Origin: Sipunculus nudus
Lineage: Eukaryota > Annelida > Sipuncula > Golfingiida > Sipunculidae
Length of the DNA stretch: 64,000 nucleotides
Assembly: GCA_026874595.1 (NCBI GenBank)
Contig: CM049306.1
Span: 29,813,519-29,877,518, forward strand
Direction of reading: 5' to 3'
A model generated the notes under the pieces. The model worked only from the letters and a program-made list of their open reading frames with translations, searched no databases and was not told where the DNA came from. The translations under genes and the position numbers were made by a program. Numbering within the stretch: position 1 is the first letter of the stretch; each line of letters starts with the position of its first letter. Shown one piece after another: positions 45,100-57,462 of this stretch.

Positions 45100-48060
45100 A
45101 CGAATGTAACCATGAAGATGTCACTTAAATATCACCCATGTGCTGTTAGGCTGGAAGAGGTTACATTGATATCATATAGGTGTATGCCTACATGCTGTAG
45201 GGGTAAAATAAGTGACAGTGATATGAAATATTTGTATGCCTACATGCTGAATGGATGAATGAGGTTACAGTGATATCATATAGGTGTATGCCAGCATGCT
45301 GTAGGGGTAAAATAAGTGACAGTGATATGAAATATTTGTATGCCTACATGCTGAATGGATGAATGAGGTTACAGTGATATCATATAGGTGTATGCCTACA
45401 TGCTGTAGGGGTAAAATAAGTGACAGTGATATGAAATATTTGTATGCCTACATGCTGAATGGATGAATGAGGTTACAGTGATATCATATAGGTGTATGCC
45501 TACATGCTGTAGGGGTAAAATAAGTGACAGTGATATGAAATATTTGTATGCCTACTTGCTGAATGGATGAATGAGGTTACAGTGATATCATATAGGTGTA
45601 TGCCTACATGCTGTAGGGGTAAGATAAGTGACAGTGATATGAAAAATTATTATGCCTACATGCTGAATGGATGAATGAGGTTACAGTGATATCATATTGG
45701 TGTATGCCAGCATGCTGAAGGGGTAAAATAAGTGACAGTGATATGAAATATTTGTATGCCTACATGCTGAATGGGTGAATGAGGTTACAGTGATATCACA
45801 TAGGTGTATGCCTGCATGCTGTGGGCTGAAAGAGGTTATAGTGATATCATTTAGGTGTATGCCTGTATGATATCACTGTAGGGCTGAAAGAGGTTACAGT
45901 GATAACATATAGGTGTATGCAAACATGCTGTAGGGGTGAAAGAGGTTACAGAGTTATCATACATCTGTATGCCTACATATTGTAGGGCTGAAAAAGGTTA
46001 CATTAATATCATATAGGTGTATACCTACATGCTGGGGGGGGGGGGGGGTCTGAAAGAGGTTACAGTGATATCATATAGGTGTATGCCTGCATGCTGTATG
46101 ATTGAAAGAGGTTACAGTGATTACATATAGGTTTATGAAAAACATGCTGTAGGGGTGAAAGAGGTTACAGATTTATCATACATCTGTATGCCTACATACT
46201 GTAGGGTTGAAAAAGGTTACATTGATATCTTATAGGTGTATGCCTACATGCTGGGGGGTCTGAAAGAGATTTCAGTGATATCATATAGGTGTATGCCTGC
46301 ATGTTGTATGGCTGAAAGAGGTTACAGTGATAACATATAGGTGTATGCCAGCATGCTGTATGGCTGAAAGAGGTTACAGTGATAACATATAGGTGTATGC
46401 AAACATGCTGTAGGGGTGTAAAAGGTTACAGTGATATTATATAGGTGTATGCTCACAGGCTGTAGGGGTGAAAGAGGTTACAGACTTATCATACATGATT
46501 ATGTTTACATACTGTAGGGCTGAAAGAGGTTACAGAGTTATCATACATGATTATGTCTACATACTGTAGGGCTGAAAGAGGTTACAGAGTTATCATACAT
46601 GTGTATGTCTACATACTGTAGGGCCTATAGAGGTTACAGAGTTATCATACATGTGTTTGTCTACATACTGTAGGGCTGAAAGATGTTACAGAGTTATCAT
46701 ACATGTGTATGTCTACATACTGTAGGGCTGAAAGAGGTTACAGAGTTATCATACATGTGTATGTCTACATACTGTTGGTCTGAAAGAGGTTACAGAGTTA
46801 TCATACATGTGTATGTCTACATACTGTAGGGCCTATAGAGGTTACAGAGTTATCATACATGTGTATGTCTACATACTGTAGGGCCTAAAGAGGTTACAGA
46901 GCTATCATACATGTGTATGTCTACATACTGTAGGGCCTATAGAGGTTACAGAGCTATCATACATGTGTATGTCTACATACTGTAGGGCTGAAAGAGGTTA
47001 CAGAGTTATCATACATGTGTATGTCTTCATACTGTAGGGCCTATAGAGGTTACAGAGTTATCATACATGTGTATGTCTACATACTGTAGGGCCTAAAGAG
47101 GTTACAGAGCTATCATACATGTGTATGTCTACATACTGTAGGGCCTATAGAGGTTACAGAGCTATCATACATGTGTATGTCTACATACTGTAGGGCTGAA
47201 AGAGGTTACAGAGTTATCATACATGTGTATGTCTACATACTGTTGGTCTGAAAGAGGTTACAGAGTTATCATACATGTGTATGTCTACATACTGTAGGGC
47301 CTAAAGGGGTTACAGAGTTATCATACATGAGATGCCTGCATGCTGTATGGCTGAAAGACATTACAGAGTTATCATACATGTGTATGTCTACATACTGTAG
47401 GGCTGAAAGAGGTTACAGAGTTATCATACATGTGTATGTCTACATACTGTAGGGCTGAAAGAGGTTACAGAGTTATCATACATGTGTATGTCTACATACT
47501 GTCAGGGTGAAAGAGGTTACAGAGTTATCATACATGTGTATGTCTACATACTGTCAGGGTGAAAGAGGTTACAGAGCTATCATACATATGTATGCCTACA
47601 TACTGTAGGGCTGAAAGAGGTTACAGAGTTATCATACATGTGTATGTCTACATACTGTCGGGGTGCTAGAGGTTACAGAGTTATCATGCATGTGAATGTC
47701 TACATACTGTCAGGGTGAAAGAGGTTACAGAGTTATCATACATGTGTATGTCTACATACTGTCGGGGTGAAAGAGGTTACAGAGTTATCATACATGTGTA
47801 TGTCTACATACTGTAGGGCTTAAAGAGGTTACAGACTAATCAAATATGATTATGTCTACATACTGTAGGGCTGAAAGAGGTTACATAGTTATCATACATG
47901 TGTATGTCTACATACTGTAGGGCTGAAAGAGGTTACAGAGTTATCATTCATGTGTATGTCTACATACTGTAGGGCTGAAAGAGGTAACAGTGATATCATG
48001 TAGGTGTTAGCAGCATGCTCAATCCCAGGTTACAGTGATATCATGTTGTAGGACTGAAAC
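45100..48060. repeat. 52-bp satellite/minisatellite, ~57 monomers over 3 kb
   Basis: The basic unit is GAGGTTACAGAGTTATCATA + CATGTGTATGTCTACATACT + GTAGGGCTGAAA (52 bp). There are three zones. 45100-45830 is a 104-bp dimer (GAGGTTACAGTGATATCATA... alternating with AAGTGACAGTGATATGAAAT...), about seven copies. 45830-46480 is heterogeneous, with a G15 run (46034-46048). 46480-47990 is near-uniform 52-bp units, with a 208-bp (four-unit) higher-order repeat at about 46831 and 47039 defined by CCTATAG/CCTAAAG/GAGCTATC variants. The last units (47990-48060) return to the TGATATCATG form. There is no open frame through the array. Confidence 0.95.
46034..46048. repeat. Poly-G tract (15 G) inside satellite
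   Basis: An expanded CTGGGG position within one satellite monomer; a second monomer at about 46252 has only six G. Confidence 0.85.
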
Positions 48061-50369
48061 AGTTAAAAATAGTTTGTAGTCGATTGACTTTTGACTTGTT
48101 CATGCCTCGAGGACCCGTGAACCCAAAATGTTTTTTAGCCCTGGTATATATAGAACCTGAAACCAAGAAGACACAAGAATAACACCTATATATATCATTC
48201 TTGAATATTCAATTGACTGTCCCCCTATAGGCCATTTTCCTATCCTTAAAAAATTCATATTCAAAGCATAATTTAAATAACAGTGAAAAGCCTTAAAGAA
48301 ATGTTCCACAATACCGTTATTTGGTATCTGCCAAAATAAATACAATGAAATCTTTAGTATAAACTCAAGGATGTGTTTATGGCTCAGGTATATGCTATAG
48401 ATATTCTTATGCACAACCACATGTAATCGCTGTGACTGTTTTGTCAACTCATGTCAGCAGACTGCATCTACCAGTGAGCAGTCTCGGGTAGATGAAACTA
48501 TCACACAATTATCTTTTCCGTTTGCTTAATTACATGTATACTACACCAGCCCTATGTAGTTTTTTAGAGGATCTAGTATATGCTGATTTATATGTAAATG
48601 TACATGTCGACATATTATCATGATGTGATATTATCAGCAGCTCAGTGATTCTAATAATTACCATTGTCAGAAAAGTAGTAAAATGTTTACAGAATCATAA
48701 TAACATAAATATGCCTCTTCAGTTACTCTACACAAGAATAATAATATATACTAGTATATATGTTAAAGTATGTAGGTCCAAATTGGTACACCTTTCTATG
48801 TAATGTTAAGTAATATGTTAAAATTACTTGGGTATGATCACTGATCAGGTATGTTCTTTTCAGCCCTGTTTTGTGAAATGAGTTTTTTACATGACTGATT
48901 TTTGGTGATTTGTTGATTATCATCACTACTACTACTGTCAATCATATGAATAGCTTAGAGGTGAAAAAAAATTGAGATGACTGATCAGTCAGATAAACAA
49001 ATATTTGGTCACACTAATTGGATAAACCATTTGCCATTCATGGGATTCTGATTGTGGATAATGGACAGTAGAATTGATCAATGAACAGGCCAGGAATGAT
49101 TGTGATATATTATAAAGTATAAACCAATTAAAATGAAAATATTGTAAAAATATGTGAATGAGATTTAATTATAAGACTTCCTTGGTCTTAATAACAATAT
49201 TTTAAATATGGATGCCTAATGATGCCTTTGTATGTGTGATTGTATGAGATTAATCAAGTTTAAGTTAAGCTCCTTTTTTAGGATTCATGTTCTTTGGCTG
49301 TTCCTGTTTTGAGACTTAATAACAAGGAAACCTTATTAACCTGAGGTCAGTATGTTCGTCAGATAACAAGATGGCTGACGTGTACTTTTCGGCATTTCAG
49401 GTTTGTTCTTGATTGACTTGCTCCTCCCGTTTGTGAAGGCAGATCGGCTTTAAACCAGAGGTCTGCTACAATAAGGTACATGTTCATTTTTTTAAATGCA
49501 GATATTAAATTTTGTTGGTTTCATATTTAGCAATTTTTTTTTTGTGATATCTAGGTATGGGTTTTAAGTAAATATGAATAAATAAAAAGATGAGTGTACA
49601 GTGACCACATTATAGTCTGTTTCATCCTCTCATGTCCGCCTGTTCTTTGCTTTGATAAATTTTATGTGTTACATTTCAAGGAAAAACCTTATAGTGCAGG
49701 GTTGAGGATTAAAGGACCTAATTTTCAACAAGGTAAATAAATATGTACCTTATAGCTTATTTAAGAAACAGAATTAATTAAAATTATGAGAAATCAGTCT
49801 ATATTTTACAACATATCAGACCCACTTGTATCAGTCATGGTCGGTGGTCACATGCAAAAATACCTTCAATTGACAGCTGCTGATTGGATGATGTCGTGTA
49901 AACAATCTAAAAAATATAAGCAACTAAAACAAAGATGCAGGGACACATCTGATCTGACAGATCATTGGGAAGAGGCCAAACAGTTTTGAAACATAAACTT
50001 TATTGTAATTTTAAATTGCCTTATTAGGTTGTCACTTAATGTATAGTTTTCTAGGAAATTATTGAAAATGTAAACTTTAAGAAAATTACCTCCAAAACAC
50101 AGGTGGACACAGGTTGATGAAATGGAGTATAGTTATCTCATGCCTTGACAAGTGTCAGAGTTTTTCAAAATCAAAAACCCTGTCCATGCATTGGCAGCAT
50201 ATATGCTCTGTACCCAATATGGGCAGGGACCACGCAGGTTAATTTCTGTTAGACATGAACTAATTGTCAAGTTAAATTGTTGGTGTGGATAGACTCAGGT
50301 CATAACTGTATCTAGGTAAATAAATGAAGATATATAATAGATTATGTTAATATTAATGAATAAATTTAA
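48061..50369. other. Unique, CpG-poor, intron-like stretch
   Basis: No exon is recognised. Frames of 115 codons (minus, 48100-48447) and 67 codons (plus, 49786-49989) have no recognisable product. Confidence 0.45.
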
Positions 50370-50665
50370 TATAAACCAATTTTATCTCAGTAAAAAGGGT
50401 TTGATTACATTGAGAAAATGTGTCCCTTGTAGAAAGCCAAAAAAAAAGAGTGAAATTTGAACCTATGGGAAAATGAAAATGAGTGTATCTTTTATTATTA
50501 ATGTATGAAAAAAAAATCATTTAAACCCAATTTTATCTTGGTAAAAGATTTTTGGTCAGACCATGAAAAAGTGTCCCTTGTGAAAAGCTAAAAAAATCAA
50601 GTAGAGTGAAATTTGAACCTTGGGAATACAAAAACAGCCATTGTGTATCTTTTATCATTAGTGTT
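50370..50665. repeat. ~151-bp tandem duplication
   Basis: CAATTTTATCT(C/T)(A/G)GTAAAA (50377, 50528), GTGTCCCTTGT and AGAGTGAAATTTGAACCT recur in order in two diverged copies. Confidence 0.85.
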
Positions 50666-52139
50666 CATTCAATCTGCAACCAGTCACAAGTCGTGTTTGA
50701 ATGGTCAAGATTACGGCTGGGTCATTGACACTTTCTGTCCACAGTTCAATATTAACATCTAATATTGGTTGCTATTGTGTGCTCTGTCTACCTAATGCTT
50801 CAGACAATAATTTTCATGATAATATGACTTATTTATAATGCATATACATAGTCCTTTTTTTTATCTCTTTAAACAAAATGCAGCCATTTTTACTGAAACA
50901 ACTGAAGCATTAATACCATTACATTACAAACTCTTTCCAAAGATATTGGGTAGGATATAATGAATTTTAATCCTAAAGTGGATTAATAATGGAATTTGCA
51001 CCCACAGAAATTAAAGCTTTTAAACACTCAAGTTCATTTTCCCCTGTTTGGCACTAGCAGTCTCAAATGACAGTCCCATACAACATAATACTATCAGCAG
51101 ATATTTTAACCTAAGTAAATCTAAATGTGCATTATTCCAAGTGAAAACTAGTATTATAATTTTAAGTTATATTGTACTTTTGAAGGTCATGGCCACTCTT
51201 AAGCTTTAAACCAAGATCAACAACCTGCCAGGCCATTACTACATAAGTGTCTCTATTTGCCACTTAAACATAAAATAAAATGTAACTCCAAGCCCATTGG
51301 AGGTTCTAGCAATTCTTCTCATTTGCATATTAGTATTTAAGGAAAAATACTGTTGTTGCAGTGATGTGAAGTTGCTGCCCATTGGACAATCCATAGAATA
51401 TGTGATGATTATTTAAAAGAACATCCCTAGGTTGACAAAAACTTTGGTTTAACTGTTGATAACACTGGAAAACACTTTAATTCAACTTGACTGTGACAGG
51501 TGGCATTGACTAACCAACTGAGATTCAACATACCAGTCAGTATGCATGATGGATGGGAAAGTGTGAATTAGTTATACACTGTGCTACCAGATGGCAGGAC
51601 CTAAATGGCCTTTGGTGCTGCCATATAGTGACAGTAAGGCATACCAACTGGGCCAGTCCACGGTTGTCTTTGGTTGTATTGTTATGGAGTAGGAAAGGGT
51701 GTATATGTGACTTGACATATATTTAAAGGAATATTTCAATATTTCATCAAAAATTTACTTTAGAGCAAATGAAAATCAATCTTGGTTACAGTCTGTTCCG
51801 ATATTCAGACTGAGCCAAAGAATTATTAATGGTCATTAGACAACCAAGTATCTAATGGTAATTCAACATGTTTTTAGAGCCTAAATGTACTCTCACAAAT
51901 TAGCTCTAAATTGTTTGGAAATAGGACTTGTAGGTCAGTCTATAACTGGATGTATGTCAGGTCAGACTTGGGATTTTCCATCGAACTTTTGTCCAATCAG
52001 ATCTCATGAAAGTGAGGAAGAACACTTATAACTCTGATGTAATTGTGACCTACTTTGGGTCATCCAATAAGGTTTAGCTTTTATGACGAAATGCAGAAAT
52101 ATGGATATGTACGTCTCATATGTCACATGACAGCTCTGT
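50666..52139. other. Unique, CpG-poor stretch
   Basis: No exon or family is recognised. It contains a CTCF-like motif (51581-51600, listed separately). Confidence 0.45.
51581..51600 (+). promoter_or_regulatory. CTCF-like motif
   Basis: GTGCTACCAGATGGCAGGAC matches the CTCF core (CCA.-AGATGGCAG) well by eye. Function is untested. Confidence 0.3.
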
Positions 52140-52399
52140 AACAAAACTATCTGTAGTGCGCACTGAGAGTCAGTGAGTCAGGGAGGCTGGGCGGCTCTCT
52201 CAGAGAGAGAGACTGTCCCAGACCGCTTGCTATTGAATAAAGGCTTCTATCATCAAATTGGTCTTGGAACATTGTCAGCCACCCACATCAGCAACCTGCT
52301 TGTGATACAGTGTGGGGACATCCCCACACCCCACCTTTGTATCAGTATTGAAGATAAACACTCGTTTTAATACAACCCATTTACAGGACTGGCTCTGTG
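52140..52399. other. Unclassified G+C-elevated block
   Basis: GTCAGTGAGTCAGGGAGGCT, CTCTCTCAGAGAGAGAGACT and TTGAATAAAGGCTTC (a polyadenylation signal) in 110 bp have the look of an LTR R-U5 region. No paired LTR, primer-binding site or TG...CA boundary was found, so it is left unclassified. Confidence 0.2.
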
Positions 52400-53699
52400 C
52401 TACCCAATTCAGATTATAGTAATTTTAATCCAACATTAACAAAGTGTATCATATTCTGTAATATACCTGAATATAATAAATTTTGTATAAATATATTTGA
52501 TATATCAGTAGTGCCATCTCTTATACAGAGGACTTTGTTTCCCAATGTAGCCTTCCTCTTATTTGTGGTAGGAATTGTTTTAAAATCATGTCCATTGATT
52601 GATAAATAATTAGACCAATGATTAAATATTGATCAAATATTTTCTGTACCTTTTTATATTTCCATCAGATATGCTAATATTAAGACAGTATTCACCGTAA
52701 GACTGGATAAATCTTGTTATCTGGTTTGAGGTAGCTGGGACGGGCTTCTGCTGGCTGGCACAAAGCTAACATTTGCAACCCACCGACCTGCACTATAGAT
52801 CTTAAATATCAGCTACCAGCAATGAAACTTTGGTTGTTACCCCAAACAGCATTAAAACTGTACCTCATAAGTATGTTAACAAATATGGGTCGAGGACCAA
52901 AATAATTATAAAAATAGTTATAACACATACAACAACGCAAAGATAAAGCTTACATATTCCGAAACCAAGTGTGTACACCTAGTGTTAATGAACCTGACAT
53001 TATCATAATTTGCGTGTGATGAAAGGGATATACCCCAGAATACCCTCTGTGATTGGACCACATCTGCTTGCTTTGCCAATGTCAGTAACTTTAGCCTGTA
53101 CTCAATTTGTCTAGCTTTAACCCTGGTAATCACATACATCGTGAAGTGTCATCTTTTTTGTATGGTAACAATGGTAAACAGGAGACCATTTTAAAACAGC
53201 ACTTATAACAGAACGCATGTTTACTGTCATGCTGACAAGGTAAAAAAATCGACCCGTCTCAAATTCCAGTTTAAATGTTGTCTGTGTATTTTATTTTTCT
53301 GGATTGTATGAGGTATTTGCATAGTCATACAAAATCATTTGTGATCGATCTGACAAAGATGCAACAAATTTAACTGATTATGGAAGTAAACGACAATCAC
53401 TGATCTAATCGATTTATCACACAGTGACCACTGTCTCTCATCATATGTCAGTATTGGCTGTCTTGTGATGAAGTGGAGTACCGTCATATTGGTAGAATTA
53501 TGTAGTATGGGCCTGTTTGTCCTGTTTCATTACTTAAAACTGCCCTGTGCATTCACTGCAGCATTCTACTCGTATTATTTTTAGTTCCTGACAATCACTT
53601 TAAGTTGTACAGAACAATCATAAGCCACTTGTACATGCTCCATGGGGTATGGTAATCTTTTTCTACTTAGAGGATATACTAAATAAGATAGAAAAAAGG
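52400..53699. other. Unique stretch
   Basis: No gene or family is recognised. Confidence 0.45.
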
Positions 53700-53955
53700 G
53701 CTTTTATGGTTAAGAAATTATGCAGCTGTGTACTGTAATTTTACATCAGAATATATTTGTTTAAAATCTGTAGATAGAAAAAAAAAAGATATTTTATGGC
53801 TAAAAATATGCAGCTGTGTACTGTAATTTTACATCAGAATATTTATTTGTTTGAAATCTGGTGATAAACAAATAAAGATCTTTCATGGCTAAAAATATGC
53901 AACTGTGTTCTGTTATTTGACATCAGAATACCTACGTGTAAAATCTGTTGAAATA
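53700..53955. repeat. ~89-bp tandem triplication
   Basis: TGCAGCTGTGTACTGTAATT at 53721 and 53809 and TGCAACTGTGTTCTGTTATT at 53898. Each copy continues TTACATCAGAATA...TTTAAAATCTG. Three copies, the third most diverged. Confidence 0.9.
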
Positions 53956-54605
53956 GCCAGCTGTGATACTAGACATTAAGGTTTGAGTTCATTGACAGTT
54001 GAAAAATCCCTTCATGGGTGTCTTTCTTTGATTGTTGGAGTCAGTATACAGACGATTGTTGCAGACAAGGTGTTTAAGAGGCGTTTATTGTATCATTAAG
54101 TGTGCAGTTATCAAGCATCTTAATTGCTGAATTCATGTCTTGCATCTCATATAAGAATTAATTGTATGATGGCTGTCCATGCAGGTGTGACCAGACGAAA
54201 GCAATGTTGGTGTTGACTTCACTATTAACAAACAGTTATATTTAAATATTGACACTGTATGTAGTAAAGTACATATTTATTGGTAATGACTGTAGTTGGT
54301 GTCTTGGTGTTCTTTAAGTTTTGATTATAAATAATTGTATGTTAGGTTTGAGAATGATAGATACACCTGGTATTATTGCCAGTGATTGTTCTTCTTCAGA
54401 AGACCTAGCAGTGTTTGAGTAAGCAGAGATAATTACTGTAATACGGGAATAATAATTACTGTGTGTCTGTTAATTAAAAGAACATTTAGGTACTTTGCCA
54501 TAGATGGGGGCTTTATAATGCCATTTTGAAAGTTACACGGACTCTAGACTGATCAATCAGTTAGTGATTCATGGGTTGACTCTGAATACTGGAAGTGTTC
54601 TTTTT
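53956..54605. other. Unique stretch
   Basis: No gene or family is recognised. Confidence 0.45.
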
Positions 54606-55206
54606 TAGCTCAGCTGGCTGTAAGTCAACTGAGGTATAGGAATGGCGCTTTGTCCGTCGTCCATCCGGGCGTCTGGCCTTCTGTTAGCAGGGCACAAATC
54701 ATAACTGCTGGTCCTAGAAACTTCTAAGTGAACATCCAGGGAGGTCAATAAAAAAATATCCTTGGACACCTTAAATTAGGTCACTGCGACCTATATTCCT
54801 CGAGCTATGGGGCTTAAAAAAACCCCCCAGAATAATAAAAATTTTGATAAAAAACCTCCAATATCTTGATAATTAATGCATGGGTTGTCATGAATCTTGC
54901 CTTGAATATTGACCATGATTAGTTTTGTCAGTTCCCAAAAAGTGGTGGCGCCACCTGTATTTTTAGCTCAGCTGACTATAAGTCATCTGAGCTATAGTCG
55001 TCGTCTATTGTCCGTCGTCCGTCCGTCTGTCCGTCCTTCCGTCCGTAGATGTTGCACGTTTTGAAACCGTAAGATCTAGGAATCCCAATTTCGGCATAAT
55101 GTTAGATGTCCCCAAGATCTCCTACGTCTGGCCGTCTGTTAGCAGGGCTAACCTGACTTTGATCATATAAAACTTAAGCTGAGCACTGTGATCCATGGGT
55201 CCCTTG
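54606..55206 (+). mobile_element. Helentron-like element, end type 1 (HLT-1b), with duplicated 5' end
   Basis: Opens TAGCTCAGCTGGCTGTAAG after six T. The 3' end has AGCTGAGC (inverted partner, about 55178-55185), the palindromic GATCCATGGGTC and CCTTG before TTTTT. A second, fresher 5' end (TAGCTCAGCTGACTATAAG) starts at about 54964, directly after GGTGGCGCCACC (54944-54955), so two 5' segments share one 3' end. The (GTCC)n run and the segment to about 55125 are nearly identical to 55690-55845. Confidence 0.55.
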
Positions 55207-55489
55207 TTTTTGCTTGTAATTGGGAGACAAAAGTTCTGTTAATTAATCCCTCTTGGGAATCAGCTGTGCAGGTTTTAATGAAGTAATTAAAATAGGGAGA
55301 GGTGATTTGTGTTATGAGTACAGACTACTGTATCCAGGATGAACCAGGTGGTATATGAAATTTTTTCAACAAAGGTTAAAAAATGCAAAGAAAATGTAAA
55401 GATGGTAGGTCCAATGTCATGAATGAAATGCTGTAAAGTCACAACCCTGAAAACAGCAGAATGATTCGTATGAATGGGGAGTTTAAAAA
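55207..55489. other. Non-coding stretch
   Basis: No gene or family is recognised. Shorter than 300 bp; listed for continuity. Confidence 0.4.
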
Positions 55490-55672
55490 CAGAAACATAC
55501 AGTAATTTGCAGATTTTGGAATGGTCCAAAAAAGAGTTATTCCATCCTAAACTTTGCAGATACACATCCCCTTGCCACCAAACTCTCTGCAGATAAGTTC
55601 TCCCCTGGATGATGTCCTTAGATTACTTCCATGTCGCATCCCCATGCCCTCATCCATCCCTGCGCGGTTTAT
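55490..55672 (+). repeat. Interspersed repeat family F, copy 1, left half
   Basis: CTAAACTTTGCAGATACACA, CCCCTTGCCACCAAACTCTC and TGTCGCATCCC align with 61080-61225. The copy is interrupted at 55672 by the 1.9-kb element and resumes at 57580. Confidence 0.65.
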
Positions 55673-56563
55673 TAGCTCAGCTGACTATAAGTCATCTGAG
55701 CTATAGTCGTGGTCCATTGTCCGTCATCCGTCCGTCTGTCCGTCCTTCCGTCCGTCCGTCCGTAGATGTGGCACGTTTTGAAACTGTGAGACCTAGGAAT
55801 CCAAAATTCAGCATAATGTTAGATGTCCCGAAGATCTCCTACCAAGCCGAAAACTGGGTCTTTGCGACTTTGTTCCTTTGAGTAATTAAGGAAAAACCTC
55901 AATTTTTTATTAAAATCCTATTTTCACACTTCAGGACTGCCTAATATCAAAACCACTCATCTGTTTTTCCTCATATTTACCATAAATATTCTTCTGTATA
56001 GTTCCTATGTACATGCCAGAAATTAAGTCTGTTAAGTATAAATTCTTTAAGTTATGGGCCCAAACATAATGGACTTTGTAAAAAAATCAGGAAAAATATT
56101 TACTCACTTAACATGAAAAATTTTGAAACTAGAGTCTATTTTCCCAAGTATATAACTATGTTTAATTAAGATTCAATTGTTTACCCAAAATTAGATCTGA
56201 ATTTTGTAAATTTTTTAAGTAATTAGCATAAAAATAAATCAGTACCTTAAATTTTGCCTAACTTTGACCATGGCACGTTTTTTTCCTGTAAGTACCATTG
56301 ATTTAATTTTCACAGCATGTAAATATTAATATTTAATTTGTTTAAATCTGATATTTGGAAATAAAAGCTTGAAAATTAAGCTAGTTATTGATTTTTTTCT
56401 TGAGGCTCTATTGTAGTCATTTGCTTCGATTACAGATGCAGGGTCCCACTCCAGGTCACTGGAAGTCAGCTGTGCCAGGGTTTCTGATTTGTTACAGTCA
56501 CTGGGGGAGATCCCCTGCTGTGACAGGTGTACAGTTATTCTCATAACCCCACCCCAATCACCA

Positions 56564-56584
56564 CCCCCCCCCCCCCCCCCCCCC
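56564..56584. repeat. Poly-C tract (21 C)
   Basis: Homopolymer inside the 1.9-kb element, read directly. Confidence 0.9.
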
Positions 56585-57255
56585 GCAAACCCAACCCACC
56601 AAGTGATATGCAGTATTGTTATTGTTTTCACTGTATCTCCTTAATTGTAATGCTGTTTCCACTCCGATATGCAAAAACTTTCCTTGAAAAAATAATTCAA
56701 GGTGTAATCCAGAAGATGCAATGTTGTGTAATGTAGCATTTTTAAAGAAATCATTTTCTTTTAAATGATTTCACCAATCATAATGGACCCCATCAGTATG
56801 CTTAAATTATGATAAAATATGAAGCACATTATGGATAAATAAAGACACAATTAAAAATTGTGAAATCTAAATCAAGTATTTTTTTAGATATTTATTGTTT
56901 TGCAGATTTAAAAGATATATTTTTTTGGTAAAAAATAAATAAACATTTGTATGCATGATGTGGTGTTATCCGACAAGATTGAGATTTATGATGATGCAAT
57001 TGAGAATTATGAATCAACTTTTATATTCAGATATATATGTTATATTGAAAATGTATAGAAATATAAACTTAAGTTAAAAAAAAAATTGATGTGATAAAAA
57101 AATGAGGATTTAATACAAACATTTGTTCATTATTTTCCTGCATCAGCAGAATTTGAGATCAGGCTTTGTTTGCCATGTTTTTTGTTGTTAATTAGTTATA
57201 TTTCAACTGTATACATCTCATAAAAAAAAACATATATTTAATAATATATATTATA

Positions 57256-57462
57256 CAAAAAAAAGATTCGATTGAACAAATGTGTAAACTACTGAAATGT
57301 CAACAGTTAATCGAAAAGCCAACCAATGATCATGGTAATAGTACAGATCATTTGTTCACAAACTGCTCACATGCTTCAGTTTCAACATTAGGAAACACAT
57401 GGTCAGGTCACAAAATATTATTTGCAGCAATTTCTTGCTCATCATTACAAACCAATCATATA
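57256..57462 (+). pseudogene. Decayed AP-endonuclease-like tail (Helentron/LINE-type EN domain)
   Basis: The frame from 57256 reads QKKDSIEQMCKLLKCQQLIE, then KPTNDHGNSTDHLFTN, then about 10 residues on LGNTWSGHKILFAAIS. The order 'QLI.-PT...GN..DH.FTN...W-S-x-H-K-LF..I' is the C-terminal pattern of the endonuclease/exonuclease/phosphatase fold in retroelement and Helentron endonucleases, where the last block is usually S-D-H; here it is S-G-H, losing the catalytic Asp. Only the last 65 or so residues remain, without the N-terminal catalytic half. The frame continues to 57525 in unrelated sequence. It lies 90-120 bp before the 3' subterminal repeat, which fits the end of a Helentron protein. 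Homology is judged from memory of the motif, not by search. Confidence 0.5.

Noticed and set aside
45100-48060. CRISPR-like array of regularly spaced repeats
   Set aside because: Units are contiguous 52-bp monomers without unique spacers, in eukaryotic DNA; it is a satellite.
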